Assembly (NCBI GenBank): GCA_964017155.1
Contig: OZ024861.1
Location: 18,991,213-19,055,212, forward strand
Source of the DNA: Oasisia sp. SBJ-2009
Lineage: Eukaryota > Annelida > Polychaeta > Sabellida > Siboglinidae
Direction of reading: 5' to 3'
Length of the DNA stretch: 64,000 nt
The notes beneath the pieces are model-generated. The model was given only the letters and a program-made list of their open reading frames with translations. It was not told where the DNA came from and searched no databases. The position numbers and the translations under genes were made by a program. The stretch's first letter is position 1; each line of letters begins with the position of its first letter. Of the stretch, positions 10,975 through 23,380 are shown in pieces.

Positions 10975-11445
10975 CTACACATGTCCTCATGAGGATATAA
11001 ATCTTCACGCCTCCTCATGAAGGTATAAATCTATACATCTCCTCATGAGGATATAAATCTTCACACCTCCTCATGAAGGTATAAATCTTCACATCTCCTC
11101 ATGAGTATATCAATCTTCACACTTCCTCATGAGGATATAAATCTACACACATCCTCATGAGGATATAAATATTCACACTTCCTCATAAAGGCATAAATCT
11201 TCACATCTCATGAGGATATAAATCTTCACACTTCCTCATGAGGATATAAATCTTCACACTTCCTCATGAGGATGTAAATCTTCACACTTCCTCATGAAGG
11301 TATAAATCTTCACATCTCATGAAGATATAAATCTTCACACTTCCTCACGAGTGCATGCATCTTCACACCTCCTCATGAGGGCATAAATCTTCCTTCCTCC
11401 TCATGAGGATATCAATATTCACACCTCCTCTTGAGGATATAAATA
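10975..11445. repeat. About 28-bp degenerate minisatellite, about 17 copies
   Basis: The core is CCTCATGAGGATATAAATCT followed by TCACACTT. The unit holds the palindrome CTCATGAG. Copies differ at many positions and some lack 4 bp, so this array is older than most of its neighbours. Confidence 0.93.
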
Positions 11446-11658
11446 AAACTAGCACAAATGAAGGTAAAAAGCAGCACTGACAAATGCCATCAGACGTCAG
11501 AGAAGATACAGGTGAGTGCCACTGGCATTTCTGCCATTTCTACAACTCATCATTTAACCTTATTCCACTTCGCCAATCCGCTACTTATCATACATACAAT
11601 ATGTGCATATTGAGGGTATGTTTGTTTTATCTAATGTATGATACTCATGTCAATGATT

Positions 11659-12092
11659 GACTACAGATGACGTCTGCTGCCAAGTAAGCACATCACCATC
11701 ACCAAGCCAGATGACTACAGATGACGTCTGCCACCAAGTAAGCACATCACCATCACCAAGCCAGATGACTACAGATGACGTCTGATGCCAAGTAAGCACA
11801 TCAACATCATCAAGCCAGATGACTACAGATGACATCTGCCACCAAGTAAGCACATCACCATCACCAAGCCAGATGACTACAGATGATGTCTGATGCCAAG
11901 TAAGCACATCACCATCATCAAGCCAGATGACTACAGATGATGTCTGATGCCAAGTAAGCACATCACCATCATCAAGCCAGATGACTACAGATGATGTCTG
12001 ATGCCAAGTAAGCACATCACCACCATCAAGCCAGATGACTACAGATGACATCTGCCGCCAAGTAAACACATCACCATCACCAAGCCAGATAA
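11659..12092. repeat. 54-bp minisatellite, 8 copies
   Basis: The unit begins GACTACAGATGACGTCTGCC and ends with CACATCACCATCACCAAGCCAGAT in sense. The period is 54 bp (18 codons), which leaves a minus-strand frame open for 139 codons. ATGACGTCTG in several copies resembles a cAMP-response element with one mismatch. Confidence 0.95.
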
Positions 12093-13272
12093 CTCCTGGC
12101 TTCAGTCATATGGCTAATACTTGGGTTACCGTAACCTACATAACATATCACTTGTGCTAAACTAGTGCTGTAGATTTCTTAACCAAAAAGACTACTGATC
12201 ATTAGGTAATCCAATTACACGTAACCTGTGGGGACAATGTGACCAGACAGTTACAGTAATGAAGACAGTAATCAACAAAGCCAAATGTATTACCTTGGTA
12301 ACCATGTTTTCTTGTGTATGAGTGGATTCAATCAAAGCATGAAGAACTTACCTACAAAAAAGGAAACATAGGTAAGTTTACTAACTTTGAATTAGAACAC
12401 AAATAAATTGTCAGTGAATTCTATGAATCAATGTAACAGTCAGACAGAAACATGATAATGATCAGACCTGATATATGTTAGATACACAATATAACATACA
12501 CAGTTGGTGATAGGATGTAAATTGTATTTGTTTACATATAATTGTAAGAAGTCATGTGCCACTGGTGACCCACACATTGCTTCAACATTGCACAGAATTA
12601 TTTATCATTGGTGGGACACCTACATTCAATAAATAGACAGTTTATGACTGGACGGACTAGTTATTACTGAATCAGCTGTGACACGTCCATGAATGAAATG
12701 CAGATAACATCTGGTGGTTGTTTTCCAAGAGACACCCGTCCCTGTGTCCCTGCGTCATTATCAACCTAAGCATGAGGTTTCAGAAATGTTACACAAACAA
12801 CTGCTGTAATCTTTCAGCTGGTGTCAATAGGCAAATGTGAACTTGTAATTTAATTTTAATTCAACAGTCATCAAATTGCTAGTCCCCAAAGGATAATTAT
12901 AGAACAGTAACACTTTCTAATTTTTAACAAAACTCACCAAGCCAGCATGAAATTGTAAAACAATTTAAAATAATTTATTAGGTTTCTAATTGTCACTTAG
13001 TTCAACATGTTCCAGCTTCTTATGGATATTGATATACTATGTCACATAACCTTGACTGACAAACACTGGACACTTGTAGCTCATCACATCAACACCAAAC
13101 ACATCAAAGTGAACACACACTGCAAGCATGTCCTGTGTGGTCAACGCACACAACATCTGGTCGGGAGGTATTATTTACTATCATTGTTTTTAGATTTTGT
13201 GACATCTATCAGTGCTGTTTCAATTTTTTCAGATCAAGCAAACTCAGCTTAAGCCAACTTTGCGGCATAACA
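12093..13272. other. Unique spacer, no gene seen
   Basis: About 1.2 kb of AT-rich unique sequence. The best open frame (81 codons, plus, 13007-13252) resembles nothing I recognise. Confidence 0.5.
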
Positions 13273-13692
13273 ACTGAGAGTGACACCCCTCACTATAACA
13301 GAACCTGAGAGTGACACCCCTCACTATAACAGAACCTGAGAGTGACACCCCTCACTATAACAGAACCTGAGAGTGACACCCCTCACTATAACACAATCTG
13401 AGAGTGACACCCCTCACTATAACACAACCTGGGAGTGACACCCCTCACTATAACACAACCTGAGAGTGACACCCCTCACTATAACACAACCTGAGAGTGA
13501 CACCCCTCACTATAACATAACCTGAGAGTGACACCCCTCACTATAACACAACCTGAGAGTGACACCCCTCACTATAACACAACCTGAGAGTGACACCCCT
13601 CATTATAACAGAACCTGACAGTGACACGCCTCACTATAACACAACCTGAGAGTGACACCCCTCACTATAACACAACCTGAGAGTGACACACC
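13273..13692. repeat. 31-bp minisatellite, about 13.5 copies
   Basis: The unit is CTGAGAGTGACACCCCTCAC then TATAACACAAC. Copies are nearly identical, differing at one or two bases (AGAACCTG, ACAATCTG). It carries a GTGACA core found in several unrelated arrays here. Confidence 0.96.
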
Positions 13693-13904
13693 TGGACCAA
13701 CACATACCAGGGACACAGTGATTGGGCCTGTAGCCGTGTAATTAACACTAATGAACCCCTGTTCTTGCCTGTCAGCAACATTTCCCCTCAGAAGGCTCAG
13801 TGAGGCCACCATCTGGCTGTGTGTGGCACCATCAACACAACTGGATGAGTCAGTCCTCTCTGCCTGGTGGGCTACTCCTGCAGCCCTTCCATGGCGAGCT
13901 AATC

Positions 13905-15655
13905 CTTCCCCAATGGACTGCTCCTTCATCCCTTCCAAGGTGGGCTGCTCCTTCATCCCTTCTTAGGCACTGCTCCTTCATCCCTTCCTATGCAGGCTGC
14001 TCCTTCATCCCTTCCAAGGCAGGCTGCTCCTTCATCCCTTCCTATGCAGGCTGCTCCTTCATCCCTTCCTAGGCAGGCTGCTCCTTCATCCCTTCCTAGG
14101 CAGGCTGCTCCTTCATCCCTTTCAAGGCATGCTGTTCCTTCATCTCTTCCAAGGCATGCTGTTCCTTCATCCCTTCCTAGGCAGGCTGCTCCTTCATCCC
14201 TTCCAAGGCATGCTGTTCCTTCATCTCTTCCAAGGCATGCTGTTCCTTCATCCCTTCCTAGGCAGGCTGTTCCTTCATCTCTTCCAAGGCATGCTGTTCC
14301 TTCATCCCTTCCTAGGCATGCTGCTCCTTCATCCCTTCCTAGGCATGCTGCTCCTTCATCCCTTCCAAGGCATGCTGTTCCTTCATCCCTTCCAAGGCAT
14401 GCTGTTCCTTCATCCCTTCCTAGGCAGGCTGCTCCTTCATCCCTTCCTAGGCATGCTGTTCCTTCATCCCTTCCTAGACAGGCTGCTCTTTCATCCCTTC
14501 CTAGGCATGCTGTTCCTTCATCCCTTCCTAGGCAGGCTGCTCTTTCATCCCTTCCTAGGCAGGCTGCTCCTTCGTCCCTTCTTAGGCAGGCTGCTCCTTC
14601 ATCCCTTCCAAGGCATGCTGTTCCTTCATCCCTTCCTAGACAGGCTGCTCCTTCATCCCTTCCTAGGCATGCTGTTCCTTCATCCCTTCCTAGACAGGCT
14701 GCTCCTTCATCCCTTCCTAGGCATGCTGTTCCTTCATCCCTTCCTAGACAGGCTGCTCCTTCATCCCTTCTTAGGCAGGCTGCTCCTTCATCCCTTCTTA
14801 GGCAGGCTGCTCCTTCATCCCTTCTTAGGCAGGCTGCTCCTTCATCCCTTCTTAGGCAGGCTGCTCCTTCATCCCTTCTTAGGCAGGCTGCTCCTTCATC
14901 CCTTCTTAGGCAGGCTGCTCCTTCATCCCTTCTTAGGCAGGCTGCTCCTTCATCCCTTCCTAGGCAGGCTGCTCCTTCATCCCTTCCTAGACAGGCTGCT
15001 CCTTCATCCCTTCCTATGCAGGCTGCTCCTTCATCCCATCCTAGGCAGGCTGCTCATTCATCCCTTCCTAGGCAGGCTGCTCCTTCATCCCTTCCTAGGC
15101 ATGCTGCTCCTTCATCCCTTCCAAGGCATGCTGTTCCTTCATCTCTTCCAAGGCATGCTGTTCCTTCATCCCTTCCTAGGCAGGCTGCTCTTTCATCCCT
15201 TCCTAGGCAGGCTGCTCCTTCATCCCTTCTTAGGCAGGCTGCTCCTTCATCCCTTCTTAGGCAGGCTGCTCCTTCATCCCTTCCTAGGCAGGCTGCTCCT
15301 TCATCCCTTCCGAGGCATGCTGTTCCTTCATCCCTTCCTAGACAGGCTGCTCCTTCATCCCTTCCTAGGCATGCTGTTCCTTCATCCCTTCCTAGACAGG
15401 CTGCTCCTTCATCCCTTCCTAGGCATGCTGTTCCTTCATCCCTTCCTAGGCAGGCTGCTCCTTCATCCCTTCTTAGGCAGGCTGCTCCTTCATCCCTTCT
15501 TAGGCAGGCTGCTCCTTCATCCCTTCTTAGGCAGGCTGCTCCTTCATCCCTTCTTAGGCAGGCTGCTCCTTCATCCCTTCTTAGGCAGGCTGCTCCTTCA
15601 TCCCTTCCTAGGCAGACTGCTCCTTCATCCCTTCCTAGGCAGACTGCTCCTTCAT
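13905..15655. repeat. 27-bp minisatellite, about 65 copies
   Basis: The unit contains CTTCATCCCTTCCTAGGCAG then GCTGCTC, with a 27-bp period (9 codons), so two plus-strand frames are open for 560 and 522 codons. Variant classes (CCAAGGCATG, CTTAGGCAGG, CCTAGACAGG) are arranged in runs and alternating blocks. Similar block orders recur in the left and right halves, which points to segmental duplication within the array. Each unit has a pyrimidine-rich run ending in TAG, like a 3' splice site on the plus strand. Confidence 0.97.
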
Positions 15656-15699
15656 TTCTGCTCCTGCAGTGACTGGCCTGTGTTGGTCAAGTGGTGAGA

Positions 15700-16295
15700 G
15701 TGAGGCCCGTGTAGACACCACACAGCTCCCCTAGTGGAGGCCTGTGTAGACACCACACAGCTCCCCTAGTGGAGGCCCGTGTAGACACCACACAGCTCCC
15801 CTAGTGGAGGCCTGTGTAGACACCACACAGCTCCCCTAGTAGAGGCCCGTGTAGACACCACACAGCTCCCCTAGTGGAGGCCCGTGTAAACACCACACAG
15901 CTCCCCTAGTGGAGGCCCGTGTAAACACCACACAGCTCCCCTAGTGGAGGCCCGTGTAGACACCACACAGCTCCCCTAGTGGAGGCCCGTGTAGACACCA
16001 CACAGCTCCCCTAGTGGAGGCCCGTGTAGACACCACACAGCTCCCCTAGTGGAGGCCCGTGTAGACACCACACAGCTCCCCTGGTGGAGGCCCATGTAGA
16101 CACCACACAGCTCCCCTAGTGGAGGCCCGTGTAGACACCACACAGCTCCCCTGGTGGAGGCCCATGTAGACACCACACAGCTCCCCTAGTGGAGGCCCGT
16201 GTAGACACCACACAGCTCCCCTGGTGGAGGCCCATGTAGACACCACACAGCTCCCCTAGTGGAGGCCCGTGTAGACACCACACAGCTCCCCTGGT
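15700..16295. repeat. 35-bp minisatellite, about 17 copies
   Basis: The unit contains GGAGGCCCGTGTAGACACCA then CACAGCTCCCCTAGT. Towards the right end, two unit types (CTAGTGG with CCCGTG, and CTGGTGG with CCCATG) alternate, giving a 70-bp dimer repeat. Overlapping minus-strand frames of about 70 codons are by-products. Confidence 0.96.
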
Positions 16296-16740
16296 GGTAA
16301 CTGCTAGCACCGATGCTGCACACTGATACATCAGTGACATGTTCCCACATCATCGGACACCTTTCACCCAAGTTCTTGCTACTTGTGACACTCAAGCACA
16401 ACAATGATAATCTTCATCTGCAGCCAGTCTACAACTACCACTCTCCTACACGATGAGGCCGTCAGTCTCACCTCACCTCAACTCTCCCAACACCTCACAC
16501 CTGTGGGACGCGCTTCACAGGCATGTTTGGTGAAGGGCCCAGAAACCAGCAGACATGAACTGATCCAGGCACTGCTAGATGGAATCCCCACAAGCCGCAC
16601 TAAAGCATGCAACATTGTGTTGTCTGTATTTATCCAATAGAATTGATTGAAGTGTCAGTTGGAAAAAAATAATCTGATATTATATGTGTATACAACAAAA
16701 CAAATATTCAATAAGGCATTTGCAACATCTTGTGATAGTT
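16296..16740. other. Unique spacer with a small open frame
   Basis: A 78-codon plus-strand frame (16404-16640) is present, but I recognise no family and see no splice or start context that supports it. Nothing else is seen. Confidence 0.4.
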
Positions 16741-17410
16741 CCTGATATTAAAAATGTATTTAATATCTCCACAATAATGTTGTCGACTGTGTACCATTTT
16801 ACTGGATAGAACAAAGTACCACTGGATAGAACCCATGTTTCCCTGTTACTTGTGTAGCTTGCATACATTTTTACCTTTTTTTAGTTTCTGTTCAATTAGC
16901 AACAACAACTGTAAAAAGGTTTGTATCCCAAAACATGAGTAACTAATGTTTCACAGCACCCATTCTCAGCCCAAATGAATTATACACCAAAACATTACTC
17001 CATTATTATATCCCCTCCATATGCCATTCAGGGAAAGATAATTTACTGTATCAAATGCAATATTTTGTGTGCTAGTATTGATACATGGTCGACCATGACG
17101 TATACCTGGTCTTACTGGGTCTCCTGTGATGAAAGCAGACCAATTATTGTCACAAACAAAGTACAATTGAGAGAACAGGTGTTTCCTACAACCTGAGTAG
17201 CACGCACACATTTATACTTTTTGTTGTTTATGTACAAAACTGTAAACATTATTGTGTGCCAAATAAAATGGGTCAATAATGTTTCACCACATCCACACTC
17301 ACCCTAAATGTATAACACTAAAACATGACGCCATTATTACATCCCCATATGTTGTCCATGAAAGGACAATTCAATTTAGCGTATAAAATGCAATATATTA
17401 TGTGCTAGTA
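16741..17410. repeat. Degenerate tandem pair, period about 330 bp
   Basis: Two adjacent diverged copies share, in the same order, a TTGTGTAGCTTGCATACATT-like or AGTAGCACGCACACATTTAT-like stretch, then AATAATGTTTCACC-like, then ACACCAAAACATTACTCCAT or ACACTAAAACATGACGCCAT, then AAATGCAATAT and GTGCTAGTA. The second copy ends exactly where the 21-bp array begins. It may be an old dispersed repeat that duplicated in tandem. Confidence 0.7.
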
Positions 17411-17417
17411 ACAGTAC

Positions 17418-20400
17418 AATCAGTGTCATGTGTACACAGTCGGGTCATGATGTACACAGTCAGTGTCATGATGTACACAGTCGGTGTCATGATGTACACA
17501 GTCAGTGTCATGATGTACACAGTCGGTGTCATGATGTACACAGTCAGTGTCATGATGTACACAGTCAGTGTCATGTGTACACAGTCGGGTCATGATGTAC
17601 ACAGTCAGTGTCATGATGTACACAGTCGGTGTCATGATGTACACAGTCAGTGTCATGATGTACACAGTCAGTGTCATGATGTACACAGTCAGTGTCATGA
17701 TGTACACAGTCGGTGTCATGATGTACACAGTCAGTGTCATGATGTACACAGTCAGTGTCATGATGTACACAGTCAGTGTCATGTGTACACAGTCGGGTCA
17801 TGATGTACACAGTCAGTGTCATGATGTACACAGTCAGTGTCATGATGTACACAGTCAGTGTCATGATGTACACAGTCGGGTCATGATGTACACAGTCAGT
17901 GTCATGATGTACACAGTCGGTGTCATGATGTACACAGTCAGTGTCATGATGTACACAGTCAGTGTCATGATGTACACAATCAGTGTCATGTGTACACAGT
18001 CGGGTCATGATGTACACAGTCAGTGTCATGATGTACACACTCAGTGTCATGATGTACACAATCAGTGTCATGATGTACCCAGTCAGTGTCATGATGTACA
18101 CAATCAGTGTCATGACGTACACAGTCAGTGTCATGATGTACACAATCAGTGTCATGATGTACACAATCACTGTCATGATGTACACAGTCAGTGTCATGAT
18201 GTACACAGTCAGTGTCATGATGTACACAATCAGTGTCATGTGTACACAGTCGGGTCATGATGTACACAGTCAGTGTCATGATGTACACAGTCGGTGTCAT
18301 GATGTACACAGTTGGTGTCATGATGTACACAGTCGGTGTCATGATGTACACAGTCGGGTCATGATGTACACAGTCAGTGTCATGATGTACACAGTCAGTG
18401 TCATGATGTACACAATCAGTGTCATGTGTACACAGTCGGGTCATGATGTACACAGTCAGTGTCATGATGTACACAGTCGGTGTCATGATGTACACAGTCG
18501 GGTCATGATGTACACAGTCAGTGTCATGATGTACACAATCAGTGTCATGTGTACACAGTCGGGTCATGATGTACACAGTCAGTGTCATGATGTACACAAT
18601 CAGTGTCATGATGTACACAATCAGTGTCATGATGTACACAGTCAGTGTCATGATGTACACAATCAGTGTCATGATGTACACAGTCAGTGTCCTGATGTAC
18701 ACAATCAGTGTCATGATGTACACAATCAGTGTCATGATGTACACAGTCAGTGTCATGATGTACACAGTCAGTGTCATGATGTACACAATCAGTGTCATGT
18801 GTACACAGTCGGGTCATGATGTACACAGTCAGTGTCATGATGTACACAGTCGGTGTCATGATGTGCACAGTTGGTGTCATGATGTACACAGTCGGTGTCA
18901 TGATGTACACAGTCGGGTCATGATGTACACAGTCAGTGTCATGATGTACACAGTCGGTGTCATGATGTACACAGTCGGTGTCATGATGTACACAGTCGGG
19001 TCATGATGTACACAGTCGGTGTCATGATGTACACAGTTGGTGTCATGATGTACACAGTTGGTGTCATGATGCACACAGTCGATGTCACGATGTACACAGT
19101 TGACATCATGATGTACACAGTTGGCACAATGATGTACACAGTCGGTGTCATGATGTACACAGTTGGTGTCATGATGTACACAGTCGGGTCATGATGTAAA
19201 CAGTCAGTGTCATGATGTACACATTCGGTGTCATGATGTACACAGTTGGTGTCATGATGTACACAGTCGGTGTCATGATGTACACAGTCGGGTCATGATG
19301 TACACAGTCAGTGTCATTATGTACACAGTTGGTGTCATGATGTACACAGTCGGTGTCATGATGTACACAGTCGGAGTCATGATGTACACATTCGGTGTCA
19401 TGATGTACACAGTCGGCGTCATGATGTACACAGTCGGTGTCATGATGTACACAGTCGGTGTCATGATGTACACAGTCGGTGTCATGATGTACACAGTCGG
19501 TGTCATGATGTACACAGTCGGTGTCATGATGTACACAGTCGGTGTCATGATGTACACAGTCGGTGTCATGATGTACACAGTCGGTGTCATGATGTACACA
19601 GTTGGCATCATGATGTACACAGTCGGCGTCATGATGTACACAGTCGGCATCATGATGTACACAGTCGGCATCATGGTGTACACAGTCGGCGTCATGATGT
19701 ACACAGTTGGCGTCATGATGTACACAGTCGGCATCATGATGTACACAGTTGGCATCATGATGTACACAGTCGGCGTCATGATGTACACAGTCGGCGTCAT
19801 GATGTACACAGTTGGCATCATGATGTACACAGTTGGCATCATGATGTACACAGTCGGCGTCATGATGTACACAGTCGGCATCATGATGTACACAGTTGGC
19901 ATCATGATGTACACAGTCGGTGTCATGATGTACACAGTCGTCATCATGATGTACACAGTCGGCGTCATGATGTACACAGTCGGCGTCATGATGTACACAG
20001 TCGGCATCATGATGTACACAGTCGGCGTCAAGATGTACACAGTCGGCGTCATGATGTACACAGTCGGTGTCATGATGTACACAGTCGGTGTCATGATGTA
20101 CACAGTCGGGTCATGATGTACACAGTCGGTGTCATGATGTACACAGTTGGTGTCATGATGTACACAGTTGGTGTCATGATGCACACAGTCGATGTCACGA
20201 TGTACACAGTTGACATCATGATGTACACAGTTGGCATCATGATGTACACAGTCGGTGTCATGATGTACACAGTTGGTGTCATGATGTACACAGTCGGGTC
20301 ATGATGTACACAGTCAGTGTCATGATGTACACATTCGGTGTCATGATGTACACAGTCGGCGTCATGATGTACACAGTCGGTGTCATGATGTACACAGTCG

Positions 20401-22128
20401 GTGTCATGATGTACACAGTCGGTGTCATGATGTACACAGTCGGTGTCATGATGTACACAGTCGGTGTCATGATGTACACAGTCGGTGTCATGATGTACAC
20501 AGTCGGTGTCATGATGTACACAGTCGGTGTCATGATGTACACAGTTGGCATCATGATGTACACAGTCGGCGTCATGATGTACACAGTTGGCATCATGATG
20601 TACACAGTCGGCATCATGGTGTACACAGTCGGCGTCATGATGTACACAGTTGGCGTCATGATGTACACAGTCGGCGTCATGATGTACACAGTCGGCATCA
20701 TGATGTACACAGTTGGCATCATGATGTACACAGTCGGCGTCATGATGTACACAGTCGGCGTCATGATGTACACAGTTGGCATCATGATGTACACAGTTGG
20801 CATCATGATGTACACAGTCGGCGTCATGATGTACACAGTCGGCATCATGATGTACACAGTTGGCATCATGATGTACACAGTTGGCATCATGATGTACACA
20901 GTCGGCGTCATGATGTACACAGTCGGCGTCATGATGTACACAGTCGGCATCATGATGTACACAGTTGGCATCATGATGTACACAGTCAGCGTCATGATGT
21001 ACACAGTCGGCGTCATGATGTACACAGTCGGTGTCATGATGTACACAGTCGGTGTCATGATGTACACAGTCGGGTCATGATGTACACAGTCGGTGTCATG
21101 ATGTACACAGTTGGTGTCATGATGTACACAGTTGGTGTCATGATGCACACAGTCGATGTCACGATGTACACAGTTGACATCATGATGTACACAGTTGGCA
21201 TCATGATGTACACAGTCGGTGTCATGATGTACACAGTTGGTGTCATGATGTACACAGTCGGGTCATGATGTACACAGTCAGTGTCATGATGTACACATTC
21301 GGTGTCATGATGTACACAGTTGGCGTCATGATGTACACAGTCGGTGTCATGATGTACACAGTCGGTGTCATGATGTACACAGTCGGTGTCATGATGTACA
21401 CAGTCGGTGTCATGATGTACACAGTCGGTGTCATGATGTACACAGTCGGTGTCATGATGTACACAGTCGGTGTCATGATGTACACAGTCGGTGTCATGAT
21501 GTACACAGTTGGCATCATGATGTACACAGTCGGCGTCATGATGTACACAGTTGGCATCATGATGTACACAGTCGGCATCATGGTGTACACAGTCGGCGTC
21601 ATGATGTACACAGTTGGCGTCATGATGTACACAGTTGGCGTCATGATGTACACAGTCGGCATCATGATGTACACAGTTGGCATCATGATGTACACAGTCG
21701 GCGTCATGATGTACACAGTCGGCGTCATGATGTACACAGTTGGCATCATGATGTACACAGTTGGCATCATGATGTACACAGTCGGCGTCATGATGTACAC
21801 AGTCGGTGTCATGATGTACACAGTCGGTGTCATGATGTACACAGTCGTCATCATGATGTACACAGTCGGCGTCATGATGTACACAGTCGGCGTCATGATG
21901 TACACAGTCGGCATCATGATGTACACAGTCGGCGTCAAGATGTACACAGTCGGCGTCATGATGTACACAGTCGGCATCATGATGTACACAGTCGGCGTCA
22001 TGATGTACACAGTCGGCGTCATGATGTACACAGTTGGCGTCATGATGTACACAGTCGGTGTCATGATGTACACAGTTGGTGTCATGATGTACACAGTCGG
22101 CGTCATGATGTACACAGTCGGTGTCATA
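17418..22128. repeat. 21-bp minisatellite, about 220 copies, with higher-order repeats
   Basis: The unit is GTCATGATGTACACAGTCGG plus T, with the palindromes TCATGA and TGTACA in every copy. It is 7 codons long, so frames on both strands stay open for up to 367 codons. The left part (17418-18990) is dominated by GTCAGTGTC units, with periodic 18-bp units (GTGTACACAGTCGGG). The right part is dominated by GTCGGTGTC, GTCGGCGTC and TTGGCATC units. A marker block with GATGCACACAGTCGATGTCA recurs at about 19069, 20179 and 21143, which defines higher-order units of 1110 and 964 bp. Confidence 0.98.
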
Positions 22129-22312
22129 TACGGTCGAGAAACAAAAACACTTCAAACATCACATCCTCAGTTTTGGGGGTTAGTGAGTGTGCCCAACTTT
22201 GAGGGAGGTTGTCTCAATTTACATCCATTAAGCATATTTAAAGCCTGGATTATTCATGTAATTCTACTTTCGAACCTTACCTGGTGCACAAAGACCCCAT
22301 TTTGCTGGGTTT

Positions 22313-22313
<1 letters not shown>

Positions 22314-22373
<60 letters not shown>

Positions 22374-22423
22374 GTAATATATATAAAGTTTAATATATAC
22401 ATATATATATACACACACATGTG

Positions 22424-22467
<44 letters not shown>

Positions 22468-22637
22468 TATATATATATACATATATATACATGTGTGTGT
22501 GTATGTGTGTGTATGCTTAATTTGCTTATGTGGTTGAGACTGCCATTCCAGAATTTGACTATATATATTCAACTCTCCAGAACAATTTACAGTTTGACTC
22601 CTCAGGTGCTATGCCATCATCTCACAATACATGTGAA

Positions 22638-22677
<40 letters not shown>
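22314..22677. repeat. AT microsatellite complex
   Basis: Long (AT)n tracts at about 22316-22366, 22428-22465 and 22640-22677 are separated by short ATAC/GTGT-rich stretches. They lie just beyond the end of the 21-bp array. Such tracts can extrude cruciforms and are typical length-variable sites. Confidence 0.97.
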
Positions 22678-22683
<6 letters not shown>

Positions 22684-23380
22684 CAAAGGTAAAGAACCAT
22701 AACAATAAATCTATACCACCAATGGAGTAATCATTGAGTGACATAAGACAACAGGAGTTTCTCGTTAGGGCTAATTAAAAAGATGAAAAGTGCCATTAAT
22801 GATGTGAGTGGCAGGCTCTTTGAACAGGCGCTCAGTGGCCACAACCTTTAATTTGAATCATTTATCACGACGCAATCAATTTGTTTGTAGAAGATGTCAC
22901 GCTCCAAAAGAGTTATTTCAGCAGAAATAGAATAACTTATGCAAATTGACATGTCTTATTGTTCCACTGAAACAGATATACATACAATGTTTATTTAGCT
23001 AACACAAATCAAATGACTGAAATATGCAGAAATGTTAATAATTTGTTATATAATAATATTGGAATTGGCAATAAATGAGGTTTTTATGCTGGCTATACAA
23101 TGTGCAACTGTTATTGCAAGTTGCGTGTTTAATCAACAAGCACTTAAGCAGTCATGCAGGTTACTACAAAACAATACAATAACTTTCATTAGTCCACAAT
23201 GGAAAATTCATTGGGTAAAAATTTACATTTTAATACAGCACAACATACTGTGCAGCAATGTTAATCAGAGTCCTAGTGACATATGCTACAAATGTTTTGT
23301 TGAACTGATTCAAACATTGAATCACACCAACAAAAGTTGCAGAATTGCATAACATACAATGGTGTGAAACAAGATGGAGG
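22678..23380. other. Unique spacer, no gene seen
   Basis: AT-rich sequence with no recognisable gene or repeat. A 106-codon plus-strand frame (23032-23352) has no recognisable similarity. Confidence 0.5.

Noticed and set aside
13990..15697. 560- and 522-codon frames of a 9-residue repeat
   Set aside because: A 27-bp unit without stops in two frames; no coding evidence beyond that.
16404..16640. 78-codon plus frame as a possible small gene
   Set aside because: No recognisable motif, splice context or conservation evidence available.
17402..22368. Numerous MMYTVGV-type and MTPTVYI-type repeat proteins
   Set aside because: These are the two strands of the 21-bp array.
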